Shown here: piece after piece, positions 7,747-15,400 of the stretch
Layout of the letters: every line of letters begins with the position of its first letter
Position numbering within the stretch: position 1 is the first letter of the stretch
NCBI RefSeq assembly: GCF_024172095.1
Contig: NZ_JAMZDX010000006.1
Span: 186,001 to 250,000, forward strand
DNA: 64,000 nt
From: Kitasatospora cinereorecta
Lineage (GTDB): Bacteria; Actinomycetota; Actinomycetes; Streptomycetales; Streptomycetaceae
Reading direction: 5' to 3'
Notes under the pieces: generated by a model
Told to the model about the DNA's origin: nothing
What the model saw: the letters and a program-made list of their open reading frames with translations, nothing else
Databases searched by the model: none
Program-made: the position numbers and the translations under genes

Positions 7747-8958
7747 TCACCCCACCGGGCCAAGCCGGCCATGTCCCCGGCCCCATGAACCCCACCACCG
7801 GCGGGCTCCCCGCCGCGCCCTCGGCGCTGTGCTCGGCACGGCTCGCATCAGGACGTCGGCAGGAGGTCGCCGCTCCCGGGCCTCCCAACCACCGCCGGCG
7901 GTACGAACTCGCGACAGCCCGCAGCCGGAACCGGCCACCCCGGCCGCCGCCGCTCCGACCGGTGGCGACGCCGCCGTCCTTTCGGTGGTGGCGCCTCGGG
8001 GTTGCGAGGGCGCTTCCGCAGCCCGGACGATCCGTCCCGTCCACACCACCCCGAGTGCCTCGAACAGCACCCCGCCCACCAGGCAGACCAACCCCTGGGG
8101 GGTGTGCAGGAGCACGCGGACCGGCTGTGCCCCGAGCCCAGCGCCCAGAGCCGTACCGATCAGCGGGAGAGCGGCGAGAACTGCGATGGTCGTTCGCGGC
8201 CCGGCCAGTTCCCCGGCGATCTCCTCGGCCAAGGCCCGCTCGGCCCGGAGCGCGTCGGCCACCTGGTCGAGCCCGGTGGCCAGACCAGCACCGCTCTCGG
8301 CAGCGATCTGCCAACAGGCGGCAACCGCCGCCGCGCCCCGGCCTCCCGGCAGTTCGGCGGCCAGGCGGAGTGCGGCAGGCACGTCCCCGCCGTACCGACC
8401 GGCCGCCAGCCGGGCCGCCGCCTCGGGACCGAGGTCCCGCGCGAGGGCACGACCCGCCCGGGAGGTGACGCTGTGCAGTGCCTGCTCCGCCGTCGCGCCG
8501 CTTCGCAGCTCGGCGGCCAGCCCGGCGCAGAGTTCGATCACGGCGCTCGCCCGCCGCTTGGCTTCCACCGCCGCCCGGCGCCGTTTGCGCCAGCTGCACA
8601 GCGGCACGACGCTCAGGGCAGCGCCCAGCACCGGCACCGGCGATGCGGCCAGTCGGCCGAGCACCAAGCCGATCGGCAGCAGCACCAGGTCTGCCGTCAG
8701 CCACGACGGTCCTTGCTCGCGCATGCGACGGGCTCGCGCGAGCAGGCGCTCGCGTGCGCGATCGTCCACCGCCCCCAGCACCAACCGCACCCGACGGACT
8801 CCGCGCACCCGGCGCTGCACCCGTCTCAGCCCGAGAGCGAGTCCGGCCACCGCCACGGCGCCGGCCGAACCGGCCACCACCCACCACAACACCGCCCCGC
8901 CACCGTGGCCGATGGCACCCTCCGCGAGGCGCGCCCCGACTACCTGCTGCCAGGTCAT
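7747..8958 (-). CDS. TadB-like type II secretion F-domain protein
   Basis: 403 residues. It starts with ATG 8958, which overlaps the stop of the 33-residue microprotein. Membrane segments are near residues 20-45, 90-120 and 270-310. The T2SSF domain includes IELCAGLAAELRSGATAEQA and ATGLDQVADALRAERALAEE. After about residue 315 (VVWTGRIVRAAEAPSQPRG) the protein becomes an Arg/Gly/Pro-rich tail of ~90 residues not expected in TadB, so a frameshift or lost stop near 8010 is possible. It would pair with TadC as the membrane platform of the pilus machine. Confidence 0.8.
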   Translation of the reverse strand: MTWQQVVGARLAEGAIGHGGGAVLWWVVAGSAGAVAVAGLALGLRRVQRRVRGVRRVRLVLGAVDDRARERLLARARRMREQGPSWLTADLVLLPIGLVLGRLAASPVPVLGAALSVVPLCSWRKRRRAAVEAKRRASAVIELCAGLAAELRSGATAEQALHSVTSRAGRALARDLGPEAAARLAAGRYGGDVPAALRLAAELPGGRGAAAVAACWQIAAESGAGLATGLDQVADALRAERALAEEIAGELAGPRTTIAVLAALPLIGTALGAGLGAQPVRVLLHTPQGLVCLVGGVLFEALGVVWTGRIVRAAEAPSQPRGATTERTAASPPVGAAAAGVAGSGCGLSRVRTAGGGWEARERRPPADVLMRAVPSTAPRARRGARRWWGSWGRGHGRLGPVG

Positions 8959-9056
8959 CGAAGCCCCCGAACAGCTCGCTGGAGCAGCAGCCAGGCCACT
9001 CCGCAGACCCCGCCGAGCACCAGCACCGCGAAGAACTCGGCGTGACGCCCGGTCAT
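8955..9056 (-). CDS. 33-residue single-pass membrane microprotein in the tad operon
   Basis: This short frame reads MTGRHAEFFAVLVLGGVCGV then AWLLLQRAVRGLR. Its ATG (9054-9056) overlaps the TadA stop as ATGA. Its own TGA (8955-8957) overlaps the TadB start, again as ATGA. Without it there would be a 94-bp hole between two otherwise tightly coupled genes. It has one hydrophobic helix with basic residues at the C-terminal end. I do not recognise a family. The double coupling argues that it is translated; the function is unknown. Confidence 0.6.
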   Translation of the reverse strand: MTGRHAEFFAVLVLGGVCGVAWLLLQRAVRGLR

Positions 9057-10921
9057 CGCCCTGCTCCTACAGGCTTCATGGCGACACCGGCTGCCGCTCC
9101 CCCACCACCGCCGGCCCCGCCGGTGTCGCCACCGAGCGAACCGATCGCCGCAAGGGCGGCCGGCCCATCGGTGGCGTCCGGATCGGTGTTGTCCGGACAG
9201 GTGGTGTCCAGCCCGACGTCACCCCTGCGCGGATCCGCCAGTTCCACTCCGCGCGCCGCGCAGGAGCGACGGAGTTGCTCCCACCCGGTGCCGAGCTCGC
9301 AGGTCCCGTCGGCGGCGAAGCCGACGGCAGGGGCTGTCCTCGCCAGGCCGTTTCGGTCCTCGATCAGGACGTGCAGGGCCGAGACCCGTCGCAGGCCTGT
9401 CGCGGGATCCCGGACGAGGTGAACGACCACGTCCAGGGCAGCACGCAGCTGGCTGTGCAGCGAGACTCGGTCGAGCCCGGCGAGCGAGCCGAGCGCCTCC
9501 AGCCTCGCCGGAACATCGGCTGCGGTATTCGCGTGGACCGTCCCGCAGCCGCCCTCGTGGCCGGTATTGAGGGCCGACAACAGGTCGACCACCTCCGCCC
9601 CGCGGACCTCGCCGACCACCAGCCGGTCGGGTCGCATCCGCAGGGCCTGACGGACCAGATCCCGCAGAGTGAGCTCCCCGAGCGACTCCTGGTTCGGCGG
9701 TCGACTCTGCAGACGGACCACGTGCGGGTGGTCCGGTCGCAACTCGGCCGAATCCTCGGCCAGCACGATCCGCTCGTCGTGCGGGACGAGACCGAGGAGT
9801 GCCGCGAGCAGTGTGGTCTTCCCAGTGCCCGTCCCGCCGGAGATGAGCAGCGAGAGCCGGGCCCGGAGGAGGCCGTGGAGCAGTTCGGCGCCGCTCGGCG
9901 GCAGCGAGCCCCCGGCCACCAGCTCGGGCAGGGTGAAGGGGTGGGTCCGGCTGGTCCGCAACGAAATGTGGGTGCAGCCGGACGCGATGGGCGGCAGCAC
10001 GGCGTGCAGGCGCGTACCGTCCGGCAGTCGGGCGTCGACCCACGGTCGCGCGTCGTCCAAGCGGCGGCCGGCAGCTGTGGCGAGCCGGTGGGCGAGGCGT
10101 CGGACGGCCACCGCGTCCGGGAAGCGGATCCCGGTCGCACGCTCCAGCCCGCCTCCCCGGTCGACCCAGATCTCCTCCGGTCCGTTGACGAGGACATCCG
10201 TGACGCCGGGCTCGGCCAGCAGGGGATCGAGCGGCCCCGCGCCGACGAGTTCGGCACGCAAGGTCCGGACGGCGTCGAGGACGGCGTCGCCTCCGAGCGA
10301 GGGCTGGGCCGCCCTGAGTGCGGCGGCAACCGAACCGTCGGTGGGAGGCGCCCCCGCTTCGGCGAGGCGCAGCCGTACGGCGTCGACGAGTGCCGCCGCC
10401 CGGTCGGCCGGGTCCGCGACACCCAGGTGCCGCGCGGCCGGACGACGCGGTACGGCACCGTCGGTCCCGCCGACCGGGGGTCGCACGACACGGGCGCTGG
10501 TCGCCCCGCTCACCGGACCGTCCGGTCCGAGGCTCGCGCCGGTCTCCCGACCCGGTACCGCCCCTGACCCGGCGGCGGGGCGCGCGTCGGGCGAGAGGTC
10601 GGGCCCCGTACCGGGGCGGGCGTGAGCCGTCTCGGCAGAGACCGTACGGGCCTCAGGGCTGGTGTCCGGACGGGCCTCCGCGCCGACCTCCACCACCGCC
10701 TCCGCGTCCAGCCCCGTCCCGACGCCGCCCCAGGGCGGGTCGGCGGAGCCCGGGCCGGATCCGGGACGTCCTCGCAGGCCGACTCCGGCTGCCTTGCCCG
10801 GGCCGACTCCGGGTCCGCTTCCGGGATCCGGTCGGGTGCGGGTGACCGGCAGCCTCCGGCGCAGTCGGGCGGATGTCCGGTGGGTGTTCCGCAGGTCGAC
10901 CCTGCGCAGGCGCTCGGTCAC
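9053..10921 (-). CDS. TadA/CpaF-type secretion ATPase
   Basis: 622 residues from GTG 10921 (VTERLRRVDLRN), preceded by GGAGGTGCACT and overlapping the CpaE stop as GTGA. Residues 1-~150 are a Gly/Pro/Arg-rich disordered region. Then come the N-terminal domain (PLLAEPGVTDVLVNGPEEIW) and the ATPase core: Walker A SGGTGTGKTTLLAALLG, Asp box VLAEDSAELRPDHPH, Walker B PDRLVVGEVRGAEVVDLL and the His box GHEGGCGTVHANTAADV. This is the 'helicase/secretion neighbourhood' ATPase that powers pilus assembly at the inner membrane face. The C-terminus is a Gly/Ala-rich tail. Confidence 0.92.
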   Translation of the reverse strand: MTERLRRVDLRNTHRTSARLRRRLPVTRTRPDPGSGPGVGPGKAAGVGLRGRPGSGPGSADPPWGGVGTGLDAEAVVEVGAEARPDTSPEARTVSAETAHARPGTGPDLSPDARPAAGSGAVPGRETGASLGPDGPVSGATSARVVRPPVGGTDGAVPRRPAARHLGVADPADRAAALVDAVRLRLAEAGAPPTDGSVAAALRAAQPSLGGDAVLDAVRTLRAELVGAGPLDPLLAEPGVTDVLVNGPEEIWVDRGGGLERATGIRFPDAVAVRRLAHRLATAAGRRLDDARPWVDARLPDGTRLHAVLPPIASGCTHISLRTSRTHPFTLPELVAGGSLPPSGAELLHGLLRARLSLLISGGTGTGKTTLLAALLGLVPHDERIVLAEDSAELRPDHPHVVRLQSRPPNQESLGELTLRDLVRQALRMRPDRLVVGEVRGAEVVDLLSALNTGHEGGCGTVHANTAADVPARLEALGSLAGLDRVSLHSQLRAALDVVVHLVRDPATGLRRVSALHVLIEDRNGLARTAPAVGFAADGTCELGTGWEQLRRSCAARGVELADPRRGDVGLDTTCPDNTDPDATDGPAALAAIGSLGGDTGGAGGGGGAAAGVAMKPVGAGR

Positions 10922-12033
10922 AGTGCACCTCCTCCTGCCGCCACGACCGGCGGCAACGCCTCGTTCAGGAAGCTCCCGCAGAAGCGCGCCAGCGGGCCGC
11001 GCTCGCGGATGCCGGGCGGCGAGCCGCGCTCGGCGTCGATGGCCAGTCCGGGCTCCGGGGGCAGTTCTCCGGCCAACCGCAGCCGCAGACCTCGGGCGAT
11101 CTCGGGGCCGGCCAGCCCGGCCGGCCCCGGAACCCGGACGACTGCTCTCAGGTCGGCGAGCCTCATCCGGACGGCCGCGGCGACCCGGTCCGCCGCGGCC
11201 ACCGCGCGCAGTTCGGCAGGGACGACAAGCAGCCCGGTATCGGCCTGCTCCAGCGCCTCGGCCGCCGCCGGGTCGAGCTGGCGGGGCAGGTCGAGCACCA
11301 CCAGTCCGCCTCTGCGGCGGGCAGCGGCCAGCACGCTTTGCATCGCTTCGGGCGGGATGGCGAGGGTGTCGGAGCGGTCCCAGGACAGTGCGGTGAGCTG
11401 GTGCAGTTCGGGCAGCGCCTTGGCCAGTTCGGCGCCGCTGACCCGGCCCCGCGAACCGGCGAGGTCGGGCCAGCGCAGGCCGCCGATCTGTTCGGCCCCG
11501 AGCAGGACGTCCAGCCCGCCGCCCAGCGGGTCCGCGTCGATCAGCATGGTCTGGTGACCAGCGCGCGCACCGGTGATGGCGAGCGCGCAGGCCAGGGTGG
11601 ATGCTCCGGCGCCGCCGCGTCCGCCGAGCACCGCCAGGGTGAGCGCGGGCGGGCCGACGCCCTCGGTCGCGTCGGCGATCCGGTCGAGCAGCCAGGACTG
11701 GGCATCGGGGAGGAACAGCACGTGTTCGGCCCCGAGTCGGACTGCGCGGACCCAGATCTCGCCGTCGTCGAGGTCCAGCCCGAGGAGCAACACTCCGGTC
11801 CGCCGCCCCAGCCCGGCGCAGCGATCGGCGAGGTCGTCGCCGACCAGGACGAGCGGTGCGGCGTCCCAGAGCCTGCGTGGCGGCGGTGCGCCGCGGATCA
11901 GGTGTGGTTCCGTACCGGCCGCGGCGCAGAGCCGGGCGAGTTGCTCGGCTAGCGCCCGGTCGGCGGTGACGATGAGCGGGCCGGCCGGTGTCGGCGGGTC
12001 CGTGCGGTCGGGATCGGTGGTCGGTGTCGACAT
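10918..12033 (-). CDS. CpaE-like ParA-family protein (Rv3660c/Ssd type)
   Basis: 371 residues from ATG 12033 with GGGGGAGA upstream. The N-terminal receiver-like half (GPLIVTADRALAEQLARLCA) is followed by a deviant Walker A loop, LGGRGGAGASTLACALA, and ADPLGGGLDVLLG, typical of CpaE and MinD/ParA relatives. Relatives help to localise the Tad pilus machine; the M. tuberculosis counterpart Rv3660c was described as a septum-site regulator (Ssd). It is the first gene of the leftward tad operon, downstream of the 6C RNA. Confidence 0.87.
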   Translation of the reverse strand: MSTPTTDPDRTDPPTPAGPLIVTADRALAEQLARLCAAAGTEPHLIRGAPPPRRLWDAAPLVLVGDDLADRCAGLGRRTGVLLLGLDLDDGEIWVRAVRLGAEHVLFLPDAQSWLLDRIADATEGVGPPALTLAVLGGRGGAGASTLACALAITGARAGHQTMLIDADPLGGGLDVLLGAEQIGGLRWPDLAGSRGRVSGAELAKALPELHQLTALSWDRSDTLAIPPEAMQSVLAAARRRGGLVVLDLPRQLDPAAAEALEQADTGLLVVPAELRAVAAADRVAAAVRMRLADLRAVVRVPGPAGLAGPEIARGLRLRLAGELPPEPGLAIDAERGSPPGIRERGPLARFCGSFLNEALPPVVAAGGGAL

Positions 12034-12160
12034 GGCTGTCTCCCCCGGTTCGAGTGCGGTCCGACGAGGTGTCAGCCCGACCGTCGGGAAGGGCGGTCGG
12101 CGCTGCGTGGACACCACGGTGGGGGACCGAGCGCAATCCGTCAGCCGGCATTCGAATCCC

Positions 12161-12186
12161 TGTGGACAACTCGCGCTTGTGGATAA
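12161..12186. promoter_or_regulatory. Two DnaA-box-like 9-mers
   Basis: TGTGGACAA (12161-12169) and TGTGGATAA (12178-12186) lie in direct orientation with starts 17 bp apart, upstream of the CpaE-like gene. The first is the reverse complement of the Streptomyces DnaA box TTGTCCACA; the second is the reverse complement of the E. coli box TTATCCACA. This is not an origin: there are only two boxes. They may titrate DnaA or regulate the tad operon; the pair could also be chance. Confidence 0.35.
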
Positions 12187-12446
12187 CCGGTGTCACCCAC
12201 TCGGGGGTAATCGCGTGCCGAATTGACCATGGCGCCTCGAAGCGCCCCTGGAACCCCCTGCGACACACCCCGCCACAAGCCCGCGCAACCGGGGGCCGGA
12301 ACATCGGCTCGGCACTCGAATTGACTACCGAGAGTGAGCGATCAGTCCCGGTCAGACGTTCAATGGATCGGCGCGCAGGCCGCTCGGAGAGTTCTCCCCT
12401 AAGATCGCGGCGGCGCTCAACTACCTTGGAAAACGGCCCCGGACAT

Positions 12447-12540
12447 GCGACGACCCCCGCCGGGGGGGAGAGCGGGGGTCGTCTATCCACGGCCCGACTC
12501 GGGGGGGAGGAGCCGGACCGGGTTAGCACGGTCGCGAACG
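12447..12540 (-). ncRNA. 6C small RNA
   Basis: Read on the minus strand, this stretch has two hairpins, each with a loop carrying seven consecutive C. Hairpin 1 has arms CCGGCTC (12510-12516) and GAGTCGG (12494-12500), with the C run at 12501-12507. Hairpin 2 has 12-bp arms GACGACCCCCGC and GCGGGGGTCGTC (12472-12483 and 12449-12460), with the C run at 12462-12468. Paired C-loop hairpins define the actinobacterial 6C RNA (S. coelicolor scr3559, M. tuberculosis B11), which sits between the Rv3660c-like and Rv3661-like genes exactly as here. The 5' end is uncertain; a promoter may lie around 12545-12580 on the minus strand. Confidence 0.85.
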
Positions 12541-12609
12541 ATCCGTGACTTCCATGGTGTACCCGAGCGGCCAGAAACACAAACCCGCACGCCCGCGAGT
12601 ACGCCGAAT

Positions 12610-12630
12610 GGCGGGGTGTTTTGCCCCGCC
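12610..12630 (+). other. Leader hairpin before the HAD gene
   Basis: GGCGGGG (12610-12616), a 7-base T-rich loop, then CCCCGCC (12624-12630). It ends 17 bases before the GTG start at 12648, so it would lie in the 5' leader and could occlude the ribosome site. It may instead terminate transcription entering from the promoter side. Confidence 0.4.
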
Positions 12631-12647
12631 CTCTATCCTCGGTTCCC

Positions 12648-13835
12648 GTGGACACCACCGAGAACGCCGAGAACGCCGGGCAGGGCCCCGAGGCCGCCCC
12701 CGCGCACGCCGCAGGCACTCCCGAGCCCGCCCTCGGCGAGCCGTCCGGCGAGCCCACCACCACCCGGGAAGCCACCCCGGCCGCCGCGCCCACCGTCGCA
12801 GGCACCGGCACGGTCGCCGCCGTGGAACCCGGCGAGCCCGGCGCCGCAGAGCTCGACGCATCCGACGCCCCCGAGCCCAGCGCGCCGCCCGCCGAAGAGC
12901 CCGACGCGCCGGCCACGAAACCCGCATCCGCGGCGCCCGCCACAGGGCCCGAAGCCTCGGCGGGCGTCGACGCCGACGGGCACGCGGACGGCCGCACCGA
13001 CGGATCCGCACCCCGGCCCCGTCGCCCATTCGGAGCACCGCGCACCGCCGCGTTCTTCGACCTCGACAAGACGATCATCGCCAAGTCGAGTGCCCTGGCC
13101 TTCAGCCGCCCCTTCTACCAGGGCGGCCTGATCAACCGTCGCGCCGTACTGCGGAGCGCGTACGCCCAGTTCGTCTTCCTGATCGGCGGCGCGGATCACG
13201 ACCAGATGGAGAAGATGCGCGCCTATCTGTCGGCGCTCACCCGCGGCTGGAACGTGGAGCAGGTCCGCGAGATCGTGGCGGAGACCCTGCACGGCATGAT
13301 CGATCCGATCATCTACGACGAGGCCGCCTCGCTGATCGAGCAGCACCACGCGGCGGGCCGGGACGTGGTGATCGTCAGCAGCTCCGGTTCCGAGGTGGTG
13401 GAGCCGATCGGTCAGCTACTCGGGGCCGACCATGTGATCGCCACCCGCCTGCGGATCGAGGACGGCTGCTACACCGGCGACATCGAGTACTACGCCTACT
13501 CCGAGAACAAGGCCGCCGCGATCCTCGAGCTGGCCGAGGCCGAGGGGTACGACCTGGCCAACTGCTATGCCTACAGCGACTCCTCGACCGACCTGCCGAT
13601 GCTGGAGACGGTCGGCCACCCGTCGGCCGTCAACCCGGACCGAGCGCTGCGCAAGGAAGCGGTGGCGCGCGAGTGGCCGGTACTGGTGTTCAGCCGTCCG
13701 GTCGAACTGCACCGCAGGCTCCCGGAGTTCCGCACTCCGAGCCGCTCGGTGCTCACCGCGGTGGCGGTCGGCGCGGCAGTACTCACGGCAGGGCTGCTCT
13801 GGTACAGCGCGAGGCGTCGTCGACCGCTGGCCTGA
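12648..13835 (+). CDS. Membrane-anchored HAD-IB (SerB-like) phosphatase, Rv3661 type
   Basis: 395 residues from GTG 12648 (VDTTENAENAGQ); a TTG at 12621 would add nine residues. The first ~125 residues are a disordered Ala/Pro/Glu/Gly linker. The HAD core follows: motif I FFDLDKTIIAKSSALAF (DxDxT), motif II VSSSGSEVVEPIG and motif IV YAYSDSSTDLPMLETVG. The C-terminus has one membrane helix (LTAVAVGAAVLTAGLLWYSA) ending in RRRR, so the enzyme is probably tail-anchored with the catalytic part in the cytoplasm. The substrate is unknown. Position next to the 6C RNA and tad operon is conserved in Actinobacteria. Confidence 0.88.
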   Translation: MDTTENAENAGQGPEAAPAHAAGTPEPALGEPSGEPTTTREATPAAAPTVAGTGTVAAVEPGEPGAAELDASDAPEPSAPPAEEPDAPATKPASAAPATGPEASAGVDADGHADGRTDGSAPRPRRPFGAPRTAAFFDLDKTIIAKSSALAFSRPFYQGGLINRRAVLRSAYAQFVFLIGGADHDQMEKMRAYLSALTRGWNVEQVREIVAETLHGMIDPIIYDEAASLIEQHHAAGRDVVIVSSSGSEVVEPIGQLLGADHVIATRLRIEDGCYTGDIEYYAYSENKAAAILELAEAEGYDLANCYAYSDSSTDLPMLETVGHPSAVNPDRALRKEAVAREWPVLVFSRPVELHRRLPEFRTPSRSVLTAVAVGAAVLTAGLLWYSARRRRPLA

Positions 13836-14226
13836 GCGGCCGAGCGCACGACTATGCCAAATCGGACAAAACTCAAAACCTTCGCTTTTCGGGTTCCCCT
13901 TTCGCCCAAACCGCGATAGAAATGACTTACGGCCCGCGAGACCCGGTCAGGACCCTACGGGGTCGTTCCGACAACGCAGTTAAGGCCCACGGACCGCCGT
14001 ACAGATAACTGAGCACCCACATGCAGCCGACCCGCTGTCGGGCCGCCGCACCAGGTGAACGGGCAGGATCCCCGCCTGATGGGCACTTTCCGGTGCATGC
14101 TTGGTCACTCGGCACCTGTACCAGCGGCGACGCCCAGCACGACCAGGCGTCGCCGCAACCGTGTGCCCGGACGCAGGGAATCCGGCGCGAACGCCGGCCC
14201 TCGAGTCCCGGACCACCCCGCAGGTC
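13836..14226. other. Non-coding gap between convergent genes
   Basis: 391 bp without a credible gene, between the HAD gene (rightward) and the Fic-like gene (leftward). Positions 13850-13930 are clearly AT-richer than the surroundings (runs such as CAAAACTCAAAACC). I see no strong intrinsic terminator and no tRNA-like fold. Confidence 0.5.
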
Positions 14227-15210
14227 TCAGGCCATACCGCGCTGCATCGCCTCGCAGACCGCGGTGCTCTCGCGGACGCCGAGCCGCAGCGCCGCGCCGC
14301 AGTGCGTGATCCAACGCGCCATGCCCTCGGGCGTGCCGCTCAGATATCCGTTCAGTGCCTCCTGGTACGCCGCCGTGCCGAGTTCGGCAAGGCCGACCTC
14401 GGCGGGGCAGATCGCCTTCGGATCGAGCCCCTCCGCGATCAGCACGATCCGCTGCGCGGCCCGCGCGACCAAGCCGTTGTGCGCCCCGAACGGACGCAGC
14501 GCCATCAGTTCACCGTGCACCACGGCGGCCACCACCAGCGCGGGCGCACCCCCGGTGGGCCGTTCGGCGCGGGCGACCAGCAGGCCGGCGAGCTGGTCCA
14601 GCCGGGCCGCGGCCTCCGCCGCGCTCGGCGCGGGCGAGAGGACGGCTCCGGCCGCGAGCGACTGGCCCGCACGGGCGCCGCCGCCCGCCCCGAGCTCGTC
14701 CGTCGCATGCCCGTCCGTCGCATGCCGGTCCGTCGCATGCCGGTCCGTCGCATGGCCGTCGGCGTCGATCCCCTCCACCGGCTTCAGCTCGATCGGGAAG
14801 AGTTCGGCAGCACCCTCCGAACCCTGCCGCGGCCGGCCTGCGGCCGGATCGGCGTCGCCGACCGCCAGCAGGTGGAGCCGGGCGAGCACCTGGAGCGGCG
14901 AGGTCCGCCAGACACTCAGGAGCTGCCCCGCCTCGGCCGAGATCCGGAGCGCGGCCCCGACCGCGCGCGCCTCGGGATCGGCGCCGAAGTCGGTCCGGCG
15001 ACGGACCTCCTCCAGCGGCCAGTCGGCACCGTCGAGCGCGGCAGAGGCCCGGGCGCCGCGCAGCGCGGACTCCGAGGTCACCTCGCCCGCACGGCGGCGC
15101 ATCACGCGGTGCCCGTAGAGGCGGTCGACGGCCTTGCGCACCTCGGCGACGGCCTCGGGCACCCCGGGCAGCTCGGCCAGCGGGGCGAGGGGATCAGTTC
15201 CAGTGCTCAC
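14227..15210 (-). CDS. Fic-like protein with degenerate active site
   Basis: 327 residues. The N-terminal part contains ASAALDGADWPLEEVRR, the motif position used for the inhibitory/substrate helix in Fic proteins. The C-terminal Fic-like core has VVHGELMALRPFGAHNGLVA followed by RAAQRIVL. Canonical Fic reads HxFx(D/E)GNGRxxR; here the catalytic His is Arg, the acidic residue is missing and the loop reads AHNGLVARAAQR. AMP transfer is therefore doubtful. Streptomyces homologues are often called 'oxidoreductase' without support. The middle contains a five-residue tandem repeat (HATDR/HATDG). Confidence 0.7.
   Translation of the reverse strand: MSTGTDPLAPLAELPGVPEAVAEVRKAVDRLYGHRVMRRRAGEVTSESALRGARASAALDGADWPLEEVRRRTDFGADPEARAVGAALRISAEAGQLLSVWRTSPLQVLARLHLLAVGDADPAAGRPRQGSEGAAELFPIELKPVEGIDADGHATDRHATDRHATDGHATDELGAGGGARAGQSLAAGAVLSPAPSAAEAAARLDQLAGLLVARAERPTGGAPALVVAAVVHGELMALRPFGAHNGLVARAAQRIVLIAEGLDPKAICPAEVGLAELGTAAYQEALNGYLSGTPEGMARWITHCGAALRLGVRESTAVCEAMQRGMA
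14701..14760. repeat. 15-bp tandem repeat, four copies, inside the Fic-like gene
   Basis: Four head-to-tail copies at 14701-14715, 14716-14730, 14731-14745 and 14746-14760 with consensus CGTCGCATGCCGGTC; each copy differs by at most two bases. They encode five-residue units HATDR/HATDG. A multiple of three keeps the frame, so copy number may vary between strains. Confidence 0.85.
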
Positions 15211-15400
15211 CTACCCGAGAGTAATGAATCCCCCGGCCAGGCCGATACAGCAACCCCGGCATCACCCGTTAGAGGCAATCCGTCGTTCCCCCATGTGCGA
15301 CGCGCCAAACCACCGCTAGCATGACCACTATCGGAGACGATAACGATTTCCAAGAGGCCTGTGCGTGGCCCTCGGAGCCCCCAGAGAGCCGGAGACTCAG

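Noticed and set aside
12621..13084. Extension of the TadA frame to 13084 on the minus strand
   Set aside because: Open only because of high GC. The coupled GTG at 10921 with its ribosome site, and the CpaE gene and 6C RNA in between, show the true start.
14701..14760. CRISPR array
   Set aside because: Repeats are contiguous with no spacers and lie in a coding frame; no cas genes are in the window.
15329..15342. Zur or other metal-regulator box in front of the CooC-like gene
   Set aside because: The TATCG-N4-CGATA dyad does not match the Zur consensus I know; kept only as a remark in the gene entry.
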